Under the pieces are notes generated by a model. The model made no database searches. It saw only the letters and a program-made list of their open reading frames with translations, and was not told where the DNA came from. A program made the translations under genes and the position numbers. From assembly GCA_032207245.1 (NCBI GenBank), contig CM063503.1:61048840-61112839 (forward strand): a stretch of DNA of 64,000 nucleotides. The letters run 5' to 3'. Position 1 is the stretch's first letter. Each line of letters opens with the position of its first letter. The DNA comes from Pardosa pseudoannulata (taxonomy: Eukaryota > Arthropoda > Arachnida > Araneae > Lycosidae). Below, in pieces: positions 1 to 11,345 of the stretch.

Positions 1-1
1 T

Positions 2-124
2 GTTCTTTCTGTTGATGTTGCTACTCCAACAGAAGGGACATACACTCTGTGCCATACACATTTTTCTAATACACTGCTAATATGTACTATTTTTGTCATG
101 TTTAGAAATTATTTTGATCTGTAA
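2..124 (+). CDS. possible 3'-terminal exon running in from the left edge
   Basis: Frame 2 is open from the window edge for 40 codons and stops at TAA 122-124. An AATAAA at 140-145 is followed by a TTG/GTT-rich stretch at 151-162, which looks like a cleavage and polyadenylation context. The residues (starting VLSVDVATPTEGTYTLC) resemble no family I can name. A 40-codon open frame is common by chance, so this could equally be intron or intergenic sequence. It could be the end of a neighbouring gene or part of the CIAO2B locus. Confidence is low because no splice acceptor is visible. Confidence 0.18.
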   Translation, partial: VLSVDVATPTEGTYTLCHTHFSNTLLICTIFVMFRNYFDL

Positions 125-1267
125 CTCGATATAATTTTTAATAAAGTTTATTGTTGTTTTGGTAAGTTAGCAGTGGTTAGTATTGTATTTCAAATGTTCG
201 TTACTTAAAAGTATTTATTTTATGAACAAAAATTAATTTTTAATTTTATTCAAGATTCTAGGGTTTGAATTTATATATATATGCAATTTTTGTTGATTAT
301 AATTGAATTTAATCTTCCTTGGGTATTTTTTTACCCATATCAAATTTAGCTTTTGTCGATTTATTATATATTCAGGAATATTTCCTAAATATCTTATGAC
401 TTTGTTTTCATAGCCATAATAAATATTTAACAATGTGTAATTTTCTTTTTCAAGTAGCAGGGTTTTTTTTTTAAATCAAAATTGCAACACGTAAGTTATT
501 TCAACCCATGTAAAATATATATAATAGTTGTGTATTTCTCTGTAATTGCTAGTTTATTTGACTGTTATTGGCTTTCTCATTTTATAAGAGTAATAAATGT
601 TCTTTTCACTTTTTTTTTTTTTTTTTTTTTTTTTTTACATGATTAGTTGAATATCCAAAGTTATATTCTTAGATATAAGGTAAATAGTTCATATATTTTG
701 TCCCTAATATATAGTTTTATTTTAGTAACTGAAAAAATAATACACATAAGTGCAAATTTCTCTTTTCTGTTAAAAGACTGCAAAAATTAATATATTTAAT
801 ACCTGAAATTATATCTTATGATGAATTATATTTGATAGTTTACCATTATTTTTACAGGGGAATGATAGAATTTTATCCTGTAAGTTCAGAGTAGCTGACT
901 AAATGTATAATCTCTTGTTATAGAACCTTACTTTTAAGATGAGAAATGTTATTCAAATGCAGGAAAATATGTTTAAAATAATAACTAAATAAATAAATAA
1001 ATACATTACTAATGTTCATAAATAGGACTAAAATTTTATAACAATGAAAATTACACCATAGGTTAGGTTTGGATCAAACTGGTGTGTGCTACATTTTTAC
1101 AATCCAAGAAGGTTAAAATTAATATCTTTTATAGCTTTTGTTTTTCTTTTAATATATTTTATATTCATATGTTTTTCTTATAAATTGTTTTTATTGAAGT
1201 ATTTCATTAATATTTTATATGCTTTTTATTACCTTTATTAAATATTTAACTGATTTATTAATTAAAG
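125..1267. other. non-coding, upstream of the first visible CIAO2B exon
   Basis: AT-rich sequence, presumably intron of the CIAO2B gene. It holds a poly-T run at 610-636 and a short (AAAT)n stretch near 985-1003. I searched by eye for the missing N-terminal CIAO2B coding part (DPExPxTLEELNVV-like) and did not find it. Confidence 0.5.
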
Positions 1268-1393
1268 GTAAATGATGAAGAAAATATCTGTTCTGTTGAA
1301 TTTAAGCCAACCATTCCGCACTGCAGTATGGCAACCTTAATTGGCTTATGTATAAAAGTTCAGTTGTTACGGATTTTACCTTCACGTTTTAAG
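1268..1393 (+). CDS. CIAO2B: CIAO2B (MIP18 / galla-2) internal exon, 42 codons
   Basis: This exon encodes the core of the MIP18/DUF59 domain of CIAO2B, the subunit that works with CIAO1 and MMS19 in the cytosolic iron-sulfur protein assembly targeting complex. It reads from [15 protein letters not shown] through the hallmark [17 protein letters not shown] and ends LPSRFK. The conserved cysteine sits in the PHCS motif. The acceptor AG is at 1266-1267 and the donor GTGAGT at 1394, both phase 0. The following exons continue the family signature, ending NKQLADKER and LLEVLNDCL, which points to CIAO2B rather than CIAO2A (whose usual ending is INDKERVAAAMEN-like). The N-terminal part of the family, about 60 residues, is not found upstream in this window and is presumably in an exon beyond the left edge. 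The acceptor has a weak pyrimidine tract. Confidence 0.9.
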
Positions 1394-1717
1394 GTGAGTA
1401 TTTATGCCTCATCTTTTTAAATTATGAGTACATATTTGCACTAAAGTATTTATTTCAGATTTATGATCTATTTAAAGATTCTAACTTTATTGAACATCTG
1501 GATTTTTCAAAAGTTTGAAATATGTATATTATTATATTGAATTCCTTTGTATTTCATTAAGCTTTATTTATTTGAATCATATTATGTACTTACTGAATAG
1601 TGTTATTTTCAAAGCATTTTCACATTTTGTCCTATTTATTTATAGTTGATTTTACATTTAAAAAAATTTAGACCTATTTCCATTTTACACTCTTAAGATT
1701 ACTAGTGTTTGCAACAA

Positions 1718-1720
<3 letters not shown>

Positions 1721-1779
<59 letters not shown>
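1721..1779. repeat. (AT)n microsatellite
   Basis: An uninterrupted AT dinucleotide run of about 59 bp inside the CIAO2B intron. Confidence 0.97.
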
Positions 1780-1783
<4 letters not shown>

Positions 1784-4007
1784 TTCCCTTAACCTTAAAA
1801 TTGAAACAGATGTATTATACATCCTATCTTGAGAGTTTTTTATTGCCAAAAACTAATGTCAGTATATTTAACATTTTTATACCACTTTAAATTTGATGAA
1901 GCATAAATTTAGCATTATGTTAAGTTAGATTTTATTTTAAATTCTTGCATAACTGTACTTCGCATTAACATTGTATCTTAGAAATACCATAAAATGAAAA
2001 TATTGTGTTATCTAGAAACTCTGCTTTTTATGCAATTAGGACCAATTCTGAAAGGGTGATTTAGACCAGTTTTAGACCAAAAACAACCCTTGGATACATA
2101 AATAAGAATTGTTTGCAATTAGAAATATTTTGAACTTTTTTAACTTAAAAATAAATGAGTTTTATCTGTTGAATAGCTAGTTGATCTTGGATGTCATTGT
2201 ACTTAATTTTTCAGTATTAATAGGATTCTTTTTGGATAGAAAACATAGAAGAAAAAAATATATCAGTGGGACAAAAATTAGAGGAAAAATTACTATCCAG
2301 TATTTAAAACCTAACAAATGTAATACTAAACAAATAAAAAAAAACATACAAAAACCTCACAAAATTAGTAAAAAGGCACTAAATCTAAAAATTGTTCCAA
2401 TAGGAGCATATAATACATCCAAAGCAATGTTTTATGAAAATTCGTCTAATTTTTCCCTTTGAAAATATTGAAAAAAAAATTGATAACAAAAATATGAGGT
2501 AATTTAACAAAAGCTTAATTTAGAAAATGAATGAAAGTATTTAGTATAATATAAAGTTGCTGGATAACAAGACTTAATGATTAATTATAGATAGGACTAG
2601 TTAAGAATAGATTTCTATTTTAAAAATCAATTTCTATTTTATGTAGCATAAAAAAGAATAAACTTAATTAAATATACCTGATGTGATATAGCCACCTCTT
2701 GGTGCATGTTTGTATACTAGCAAACAAAAATTCGTTTGTTGGTATAAAATTTATGTGTTAAAAAAAATATAACACCACAGTTTCTCCAGATACATAACAG
2801 GTCACAAGGCAGATTTGCTGCACTAAAATTCCAAAAGAGCATGTAAGTATGAAAAGACACTAAGAGGTGACTATATGCCATCTATACTACAGTTAAAAGT
2901 AAAATCACATTATAAAGTATAATGAGTTATATTAACATCACAATCACTTTTGTACATATTATTTTTGTGGTATTATGTGGTAAACAGTTTTATAGCATAA
3001 AAATTCCAAGTAACAAATTTAATGTAACTAGTCAAATTAAAGAGGTAGCTTCATTGCTACAGAAGTGCTCTTGGTACTTTTTTCCCAAGTCATTAAGAAT
3101 TAACATATAAGGTTTTAAAAAGAGGTATAGTATAGAGACCTAAAGGCAGTATTTTAAATTTGTGAAATTTTTATTGACTTGTGAAATAATTTATTGTTAA
3201 TGTCACATGAATTACACAGAAATTTAATTTTTCAAAATATATATTTAAAAAAAAATACAATATAAAAGAGTGAAATTGTTAGATCATTTAAAACCTTTTT
3301 AATATCCAGAAATAAATGTAAAAAAGTCGCAAGTGGAGTTGTTTATTTACATTATACTGTTTTTTGTACAACACTTCTGTTAGTTATAGTCAAATAAATT
3401 CATATATGACTATATCAGTTTCTACAATTTTTCAAATTCATGATGCCACTCTCAGTAACTAGGTGTCTGTGATTCAAAAGTCTATGAACACTGGTACCTG
3501 CTCTTTATTTGATAGATTTGACATCTGAATAGGATACCCCTTTAATTTGGTGCGCTAATTTTTTTCCGGTTCCTGCCATGTCTACATTTTTATTTATGTT
3601 ATACTGGTATCTGGGTGTCCTTATACATCAATTTTGTTGCATATTAAATGCAACTAATTCTTATTGGTTTTAATTTTTTGAAATTAAGTGAGTGACAGAA
3701 CAGATGTACTTAGCACACCAGTCCTCATCATCCAACTTTAGTAATTTAATAATTTTTGGTTATTCCCAAATAATAAAATGACAGAAATTACGTGTTTCTC
3801 ATAATCTAATATTTAATGAAATCTAAAATTTTATACAACTTTTTGCAGAGGAAAATGTAAAGAAATATCACTTTATGCTATTTAAAACACAATGAAACAC
3901 TATTTTTAGCAAAATTTGTAGATAAAAATACAAAAAAAGATATAACATTTTAAACAATTGTAACTAAAAAGAAATTTTTTTAAGCAATATCTACCAATCG
4001 AATGATT

Positions 4008-4158
4008 GCTGAACGATGGTCAATTGGTTAGGGTGCTGGCCTTCAGTACCAGGGGTTTGTGGGTTCGAATCCCACTGTGGCATGGATGTTCATAGCCATT
4101 CAGAATCAGTTTTAAGCTGTAGGTCCCAGTCTCATTAGCCCCCGTGTATAGCCTTTAG
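4008..4158 (+). mobile_element. tRNA-derived SINE, diverged copy
   Basis: It reads GCTGAACGATGGTCAATTGG, then TTAGGGTGCTGGCCTTCAG, a B-box-like GGTTCGAATCC, then GCATGGATGTTCATAGCC and the body AAGCTGTAGGTCCCAGTCTC ATTAGCC. This matches the intact copy at 24272 over its whole length with scattered changes. The tail is lost. Confidence 0.88.
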
Positions 4159-5231
4159 AAGTATTTTTTTATACCTCAAGTAATGTTGTGTAAAATAAAC
4201 TTTATGGTAGTGGGATAAAAATAGCATGAATGAGATGTCCACAATGATTCATAAAATCAATTACAAAATTCTATCATAAATTAAAAGAAAAATGCTTCAG
4301 TATTATACAACTTAGCTTCTTGTTGATGGGCATACACATACACATAGATACAATGTATTATAGCTTGATCTGTTTTTGACTAGCTGTATATGTTGTATAA
4401 TCTTGCATTATTAGTTTCTTTAGTAGTTTTACTATTCATTAGTCAAAGTGATAGTGATTGTTTTAATCTTGTCAATCAACAAATTTTGCATAAATTGATA
4501 GCATACCTATAAAATGTTCAAAATTATCAAGATTTTCCTGGAATATGCCATATTATACTGAACAAAATTACATCTAGATATTTAATGTATGATAATTATT
4601 TACAGAGCTATAAAATATAATATGATCAACATTTCTCAATTAAGTGCAAAACTCACATTTGTCATGGAATTTTTAATGCATTCTTTTAAGATATCAGTTA
4701 ATTTGAAATATTTTGCATTTATTATCAAAAAATATAATTTAGTATTATTAATGTCAATATATATATGAAATACAAAAAATAATTTTATTTTTATAAAAGT
4801 AAAATGTGTATTACAAAATAGATATTGTAGACATAAGGTAATTTTCTTTTCACAGTGTTTTTGTTACTTATATGCTTGATCCCTATAAAAGTTATTTTAC
4901 ACACTGCTTTGAAATCCTCTCAAATAGTAGAATGTTATATAAGATGAATTAAAATTCTTAAATATAAGTTAATAGAACTGAAAATTTTGCTTTTAATTGA
5001 TGGATAGAATTAAATGTATTTAATTCTATTTCAATAAGTAGGTCACTTTCATTTAAAATTCTTTTTGTTTAATTACTGCCATTGTCAGAGACTTTTGAAT
5101 ATTTATTTCTATAGGTTTTATTTAAGTTTAATGAAGGGTAAAAATTGAATAACTTATTCAAGGAATTAACAATGTGTTATGTTTTGGATCATAAAATACT
5201 AATATTTTTTAATTTTCCTTTTTTTTGTAAG

Positions 5232-5277
5232 GTTGATGTAAAAATTGTTCCTGGGACTCATACATCATATACTGCTA
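5232..5277 (+). CDS. CIAO2B: CIAO2B small internal exon
   Basis: A 46-bp exon reading VDVKIVPGTHTSYTA plus one base of the next codon. It is bounded by an acceptor (T-rich tract ending TTTTTTGTAAG) and a donor GTAAGT at 5278. Known family members carry DVxITPGTHASEHAV at this place, so the PGTH motif is directly recognisable. It joins 1268-1393 in phase 0, and its trailing A joins TC at 12261 to make an isoleucine codon. The flanking introns are about 3.8 kb and 7.0 kb. Confidence 0.9.
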
Positions 5278-6302
5278 GTAAGTTTTTTAAAAAAAATTTT
5301 AATAGAAATCATATTTTGGGAGTGTTATAAATGAAATGATATTCTGTGTTTAATCCACTTCAAAATACAATTTGCTACTCTTACAATATATTATCTTCAT
5401 TTGAGTTAATGAGTTTTATTTACTTAATACTTAAATTTATTAACATCTTTTTATACTAAATTAGTTCTTTAAGGAAACTAGGTGTATGTCTACAAACACA
5501 GTAAAACAAGTGTAGGGCATTTTATCAGTGTTTAGTGGTTTAATAGTGCAATTTTATAGTAAGGAGTTACTATTTAAGGATGTGACTATAATGTATATGG
5601 AAATTTGTGCAATTATGGCAAAACATTGCTTTAGAAAGACCTTGAAATGTGACTGCTCCTAATAAATGTAAAATTACATTAGACAGTTTTAGATTTCTTC
5701 AGCATAAAAATTAGCTTTACCAAAAGAAATATATTCAAACTGGGGAAGCAGTGGAAGAATTGCCTTAATGATCAAGGCCATTTAGCATGACTTTTTACTA
5801 AATATGGATGGTACAGCTTTCAAACAAAAACTTTCTAGTTACTCTTTACAATTGAACTATGCTTAAAATAGCAAACACTATGAAGAATTTTTCTATTATA
5901 ACCATAGATCAAAATTTTAGAAAATTATAAATACATTTCATACTGTAAAATGTTATTTATGAGAATGTGTAATTGGCAAAAGTTGATGTTCTAAGTATAC
6001 TCTGATAAAAGTTTTTAATTAACCTTTTCATGGGCCTTAAGGAGATTACTTCTTATATACATGATCTCATGAAATATACTTGAAGGAAGTGCAAAAAGCA
6101 CTAAAGACCAGCTATCAAGCAGTATTATATTAGCTTGTTAGCTAATAGATATTCCTCAAGAAAAAGGAAAGGCCATTCTGCTAGCTTTCAAATGAACTGT
6201 TTGGCTTTTGTTGATGTGTGCTCAATCAATATAGGAAATCATTTGTCAAAGTTGGTTTCAAACTGTAGAAAATGTAGCACAAGGGCCAAAGTAAAAGGTC
6301 CT

Positions 6303-6306
<4 letters not shown>

Positions 6307-6368
<62 letters not shown>
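6307..6368. repeat. (TA)n microsatellite
   Basis: A 62-bp TA run bracketed by CACTATA on the left and TATAGTG on the right, so the whole block is palindromic. The truncated retrotransposon starts directly after it. Confidence 0.95.
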
Positions 6369-6369
<1 letters not shown>

Positions 6370-6371
<2 letters not shown>

Positions 6372-7523
6372 TGATATACCCTTGGGCATTACAAAATGCT
6401 TTTTAATAAATCCCTTTAAGTCATTTGACAAAAGTTCAACTAGCAATATCATTTATCAACAAATTTTTGAAGATCACAAGCAATATTATAAAAATTACAC
6501 CTCTGTTTTCACAGATGGTTCAAAATCCACCAACTATGTCAGCTGTGCATACCTTATTAAAGATCAAATCAGTAGCTACAAACTTCATCCTAAACTCTCC
6601 ATCTTTTCTGCTGAAGCCTTTGCTATCTTGAAGGCTTTAGAAGAATTGATGAATCACAATAGTAAAAACTTTATTATCTATACAGACTCCCAAAGTGTTC
6701 TTAATTCATTGCAATCAAATAACTGTAATAATCCTATTATTTTCAAAATTCTTACAACAATAACTAACCTTACTTCAATGGGAATCTCGCTAGTTTTTAG
6801 CTGGGTTCCCTCTCATGTCGGTATTAAAGGCAATGAACTTGTGGACATGGCTTCCAGGTCTGCAAGTGACTTTCTCAACACTGGTCCTCCTTATCCTGAC
6901 TTGAAAAATTACATCAAAGATCTTTTACACGATAAATGGCAGATCTCCTGGGATAACATTCCTTCAAATAAACTGCGGTAAATTAAAACCAAGATAATTA
7001 AATGGCCTCAACTCCCTTCTAGGAGACATGACGTAATACTCACTCGTTTACGAGTGGGTCATTGCAGGCTCACCCATGCCCATCTCTTGCTTGGTGAAGC
7101 TCCTGCACAGTGTGCGTATTGCAAGACTCCTTACACAGTCGCACATATTTTAACGTCCTGTGTTTGTTCTAAATAATTGTATATAAAATTTTTTGGTAAT
7201 CAATCTCCTAATCTGAATTTAATCATCGGAGAAACTCCACATCCAAACTTGTTCCCCTTTCTTCGTCAAACTGGTTTTTATTCCGAAATTTAATTTTTGT
7301 TTGTGTTTCAATTTTTAATCATTAAATTTTCAATTCACTCAATTTTCAATTCTTGTTAATCTGTATATAACTTAATTTTTTTCGTGTTTTTATGTTGTAT
7401 GTTTTATTTTTATAGTTGCTTTAATCTGTTTTTGAGCCTGTAATTTTTTTCATCTTGTTTGGCGCAGTTTGTCCCTAGAGGATTTAGCGCCATTAAACTT
7501 CAATCAACCAACCAACCAACCAT
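6370..7523 (+). mobile_element. 5'-truncated non-LTR retrotransposon (RNase H-bearing, I/Jockey-like)
   Basis: Only the 3' end of the element is present: the RNase H domain, a CCHC-type finger, a 3' untranslated region, and a terminus reading AGCGCCATTAAACTTC followed by the short tandem tail (CAAC)n at about 7501-7522. That ending and the RNase H after the missing reverse transcriptase are typical of I-group and related arthropod LINEs. The exact clade cannot be set without the reverse transcriptase. The 5' break falls at the edge of the (TA)n array. I see no clear target-site duplication. Confidence 0.85.
6382..7293 (+). pseudogene. retrotransposon ORF2 C-terminal part: RNase H plus CCHC finger, with two in-frame stops
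   Basis: From the first ATG the frame encodes 199 residues. The RNase H catalytic set is intact: Asp45 in VFTDGSK, Glu78 in FSAEAFAILKAL, Asp102 in YTDSQSVLNSL, then His145 and Asp155 in WVPSHVGIKGNELVDMASR. TAA at 6979-6981 interrupts at a place where the family reads straight on. The same frame then continues with IKTKIIKWPQLPSRRHDV, RLRVGHCRLTHAHLL and a C-x2-C-x7-H-x4-C finger (QCAYC to LTSC), hits a second TAA at 7174-7176, and runs to a natural-looking TAA at 7291-7293. So two nonsense mutations sit in one otherwise unbroken frame, indicating a fairly young dead copy. The methionine at 6382 is probably internal to a longer original ORF. Confidence 0.88.
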
Positions 7524-8249
7524 CTTTCAATGACAATTCAATTTAGTTGCTATTAAATTGAACTTTCTGTACAACTATAAATGGTTCTAAGGAAAATATA
7601 CATATCATCTCTGGAATTTAAATACAAATATAAACTCCACAAAATAAAATACATTTCACTAAATGCTTTTATTTAAAAGTTATTTTTTAAATGTATTAGT
7701 AGCTAGCTCTCCCTCTGGTTGAATAGGATCTTGACAAAATATTTAGTAAAACAAAAAATTTTGTCTAAAATTAGCAGTTTCTTTAATAAACAGTTTATAT
7801 TACTCATTCAAAAGTATAAGGAAGACTATACCAGCTTTTATCAAGTCAAATCCAAAGTTTCTTATTAGAAATTATGTATTCAATTCATTTTATTTCAAAT
7901 TATTTGATTTTAATTGTTTTTAGAACTAAATTGCTTGATTATGTAAATGAATATATAGAATAATTCTTTTTACCACCCAGTTACTTGTTTAAAAAGTTTG
8001 AAGAAGCAATTAAAGTAGACTAATGAATAAGAATATTGTTTACTTATATGTTGAAACACATTATAGAAAATGAGACCTTTTAAGAGAAATATCTTTTACA
8101 CATATTTGTAGTAAAGATGGGATTTCAATTGTTTTAATGTTTACAGTATTTTCTATTCTGTTGTAAATCATAAAAATGCTCAATATCTTTGTAATCAGGC
8201 CAATAGTTTAGGGCATATAGAACATACATACACACCAGTATATATGCAC

Positions 8250-8254
<5 letters not shown>

Positions 8255-8311
<57 letters not shown>
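8255..8311. repeat. (AT)n microsatellite
   Basis: A TA/AT run of about 57 bp followed by a short degenerate TGTATCTGTGTGTATA stretch. Confidence 0.95.
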
Positions 8312-8315
<4 letters not shown>

Positions 8316-9474
8316 CTGTGTGTATATCATATCATAATTTTATTAAATTTCCATATCTTCACTGTTATGCATCAAGTTATTAAACTGTTACCAGAACATG
8401 AGTAAAAAAGTTTCATATTTATGAAGATCTTTCCAAGCCTACAAAACTCCCATACAAGCAGTTGGTTTGGGGTACTTTTCATTATACTTCCAAAAGCTTT
8501 TAATATAATTTCTTATTTTAAAGCTTTTAAATAAGATTGGTTTTCTTAATTTAATATCTTAATGAAATATTTTACAATACTGTAAGCAATTTTTTTTCTT
8601 CTCATAAATTACTATTTGAATATTGAAATATTCTTTATGCAAAATAAACATCATTTTCTCTAAATTTGTAGTAACATTTTATATAATTGCTAAATGTTTA
8701 ATCTATCAACTATTTTTTCCATAACACTTATCTGTCTTATAACCTAGGCAGTTTTTAATATCCTAAAGGCAATCAAACATTACTGTCATTTCTTGTCTAC
8801 TCTAAAAATTGAAGAGCAGTTCATTAGTTAAGCACTACAGTTTAAGAAAATTAAAAAAAGGAAAAATAAATTTTTAAAAATTCAAGTGTTAAATCAGAAA
8901 AAAGTTTGCAAGAGATCGAAATGATTGCTTTCAGAATTGTAGTGTAAGAAAATGTAGGCTTGAAAATGTAAGTTATTCATAAGGGTTAATAGTTAAAAGT
9001 GGTATTGTAAATTTTAAATTCAGATTATGTAAAACTGACTTATAAAATGCTTATTCTCAACTTAAACATTTTTATCACCATATTGTTGATCTGCAACATG
9101 CTCAAAAATTGATGTCATTTACAAAGGGAACTTTAAAATAGGGTTTTGTTGTTTGTTGCTATCTTGCAATGCTGTAATTAACACAATTTTCCCATAAGTC
9201 TCATTCATCATTTAATCAGGTGCACATGAATATTACTATATAAACTTTAGATTTGTTGATTTTTTTTTCAAGTGAATATGCCAACAGTAGATTTTTTTTA
9301 TATATGTTGTTTCAAATTCTGTGTGTAAAGATAAATTTTTGTAAAATAATATATATGTGTGTGTGTTTGTTTGCTTGTTTGTTTGTTCTTTATATAAATA
9401 TACAGGGTTTGTTGTAGAGTCACCTTAAATTGAATAGGTATTCTTTGATACCAACCAAAGGTCACTATTGTATT

Positions 9475-9621
9475 AAAACCTTTACTGTACTCTGTATATC
9501 ACAGGTTCAAATCCTACTGCTGGCATGAATAGCCATTCAGAATAGGCTTTAAACAGTATATCCTAGTCTCATTAGCCTTTGTGAGCAAAGCAGTAGATCA
9601 TAGCACTCTAAACCAAAGCTA
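9475..9621 (+). mobile_element. tRNA-derived SINE, diverged copy
   Basis: It keeps a B-box-like GGTTCAAATCC near 9504, GGCATGAATAGCCATTCAGA, the body TCCTAGTCTCATTAGCC and the end ATAGCACTCTAAACCAAAG. The A-box side is badly decayed. Confidence 0.8.
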
Positions 9622-10047
9622 GACTGTGTATAATGCATAGCATTATATGAAATATTTATAGATTATTCTACAAAGATCATTTAAATATTGTACAAATTTT
9701 GTTCAAGAAAAGCATAAAAAGATATATTTACAGGTTCTGGATTAAATTTAATAATTTCAGAAGCAATCAAATAGGTTACTCTTATGTACAAAATCTTATA
9801 CAGTATTACTTATACAATCTTATACAGTATATTAAAAGAGGCTAAATCAGTCATGAAAATCATGAAGTTAAAAGTGAGAATTCTGAAAAATAGTCTGTAG
9901 GGCCTTTCTGTTTATTATTCCTTTAATGTACTATTTTTCTGTACAGACTAACAATTCTTCAAATTGTTAGTTGCTTTGTTTCATTAAGCATCATGCTAAG
10001 GAAGGAATCTCCATGTGTGTATTTATTGATATATATGCCCCCTCCCC

Positions 10048-10218
10048 TTTTTTTAGTGCTATGGCCTACTATTTTGTTATACAAGGGAAAATTATACCAA
10101 GACCTACTGTCTAAAACCAATTCCAAATAGCTACAAACATCCATGCCAGCAATTTGATTGGAACCCATGGACTGTGGTATCAAAGCGTAGTGCCCTAAGC
10201 ATTTGGCTATCAATTACA
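10048..10218 (-). mobile_element. tRNA-derived SINE, diverged copy
   Basis: In + strand order it reads TAGTGCTATGGCCTACTATTT, ACCAAGACCTACTGTC, TAGCTACAAACATCCATGCC and ends in an inverted A-box region (GTGCCCTAAGCATTTGGC). These are reverse complements of the SINE body and head. Confidence 0.8.
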
Positions 10219-10860
10219 TATATGTGTGTATGTATGTCTATATGCATTAACCTGGTTGGGACAAATGCCGCAAATATGCGTTAGCTCTAGATTCTCTTCA
10301 GAGCCTAAAGCCGCATCATTGTGTTACAGTTAATCCTATGCAACGGGATGATCGCCACACAGTTGCGTTATGCTTTTGGAACAAAATATTTACTATCAGA
10401 TGGCATTACTAATCCATGTTCCATTCAAAAGATTGCCCTTGTACATTAGTATTTCTCTCTCTGAGGTCAGAATATTGTCCATCAAGTATCTAATTTATTG
10501 GATTTTTCTGAATAACATAAACATGTTATCAGGTAAAAAGGGAAACACATGGTAAAGAGCCTGTTAACTCATTTTGATATGGTTGTTTATGGTTTTGATT
10601 CTATTTTAGGATGGGATTTTATGGGGTATAATCTAGCATCGGTTTTACTTTTAGATTCATTTCTGTAGCTATGGCTAAAAAGCCCATGTTATCTTTCTGA
10701 GGAGGAAATATCTAAAGTTATGAATGATCCATCTATGGATCTACGATGACATTGAAACAACTGTAAATTATTAGAATTCTTTATATAACAGTTCTAAATC
10801 TTGAGATTCTAAATTAGAAGATGATAATAAAGTAATATATTGGTTATTATTTCACCATGT

Positions 10861-11022
10861 GAATGGAGTTTTGACATTGAGGATCCTAAAATTAATTTTA
10901 CTTCGAGACCTGGACTTGATATGGAAAATATTTCAGTGCCTTTGCAGACTGAATTAAACTTTCTTAATTTGGTTTTCCCTGAAAACAAGATCTGAATTAT
11001 TATGGAAAAAACTAATTCCTAT
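10861..11022 (+). pseudogene. piggyBac transposase remnant, start of core domain
   Basis: The frame reads WSFDIEDPKINFTSRPGLDM, then ENISVPLQTELNFLNLVFPE, then after a stop the IMEKTNSY motif. PiggyBac transposases have the same sequence of signals here: FxxxPGI, a DPxxFFxLFF stretch, then IxxETNxY. Stop codons interrupt it and nothing downstream matches the DDD catalytic core, so the gene is dead. An earlier piece near 10690-10735 (YLSEEEISKVMNDPSMD) resembles the acidic N terminus. Confidence 0.75.
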
Positions 11023-11247
11023 GAAAAAAAAAAGAAAACTGTGAAATAGATATTAATGCACCAAGCACGTGTACAGTCCAATTGTCTAAAATCTTTGATG
11101 ATGATATAAAATTGGTGATATAAATGTCTGTTTGGGTCTCATTATACTTATGTGTATTATGAGAAAACCGTTCAAGTCATTTCCTAAATTGTGCACTGAA
11201 AAGATGACAAAAAAACTTTGAAGGAGAAGTTTGGTTTGCTGAAAGCA

Positions 11248-11345
11248 GAATGAAAGATATGACACTGCCTATGAATGTAAAATGTGCAATGTCGGTCTCA
11301 GGTCTGAACCGTGCTTTGGAATTTTTTACAGATTTGAAATATTAA
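11248..11345 (+). pseudogene. piggyBac transposase C-terminal cysteine finger remnant
   Basis: A frame encodes NERYDTAYECKMCNVGLRSE followed by PCFGIFYRFEI. This corresponds to the C-terminal zinc finger of piggyBac transposases, where a YxCxxCxVxLCxxPCFxxYH pattern closes the protein. Two cysteines and PCF are kept, while one cysteine position reads Arg. It sits where expected, shortly before the right terminal repeat. Confidence 0.75.

Larger units (their letters stand above)
1394..5231 (+). other. CIAO2B: CIAO2B intron
   Basis: Intron of 3838 bp between phase-0 splice sites. It contains the (AT)n array at 1721-1779 and a diverged tRNA-SINE at 4008-4158. The open frames in it (for example 2181-2462 and 2922-3110) are lysine/asparagine-rich AT-driven frames without family resemblance. 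Confidence 0.8.

Noticed and set aside
2181..2462. 93-codon + frame in the CIAO2B intron
   Set aside because: Lysine/asparagine/isoleucine-rich, no domain, no splice context; expected in AT-rich DNA.
10370..10555. 61-codon + frame at the left of the piggyBac element
   Set aside because: Not similar to transposase N termini; the real remnants lie further right in other frames.
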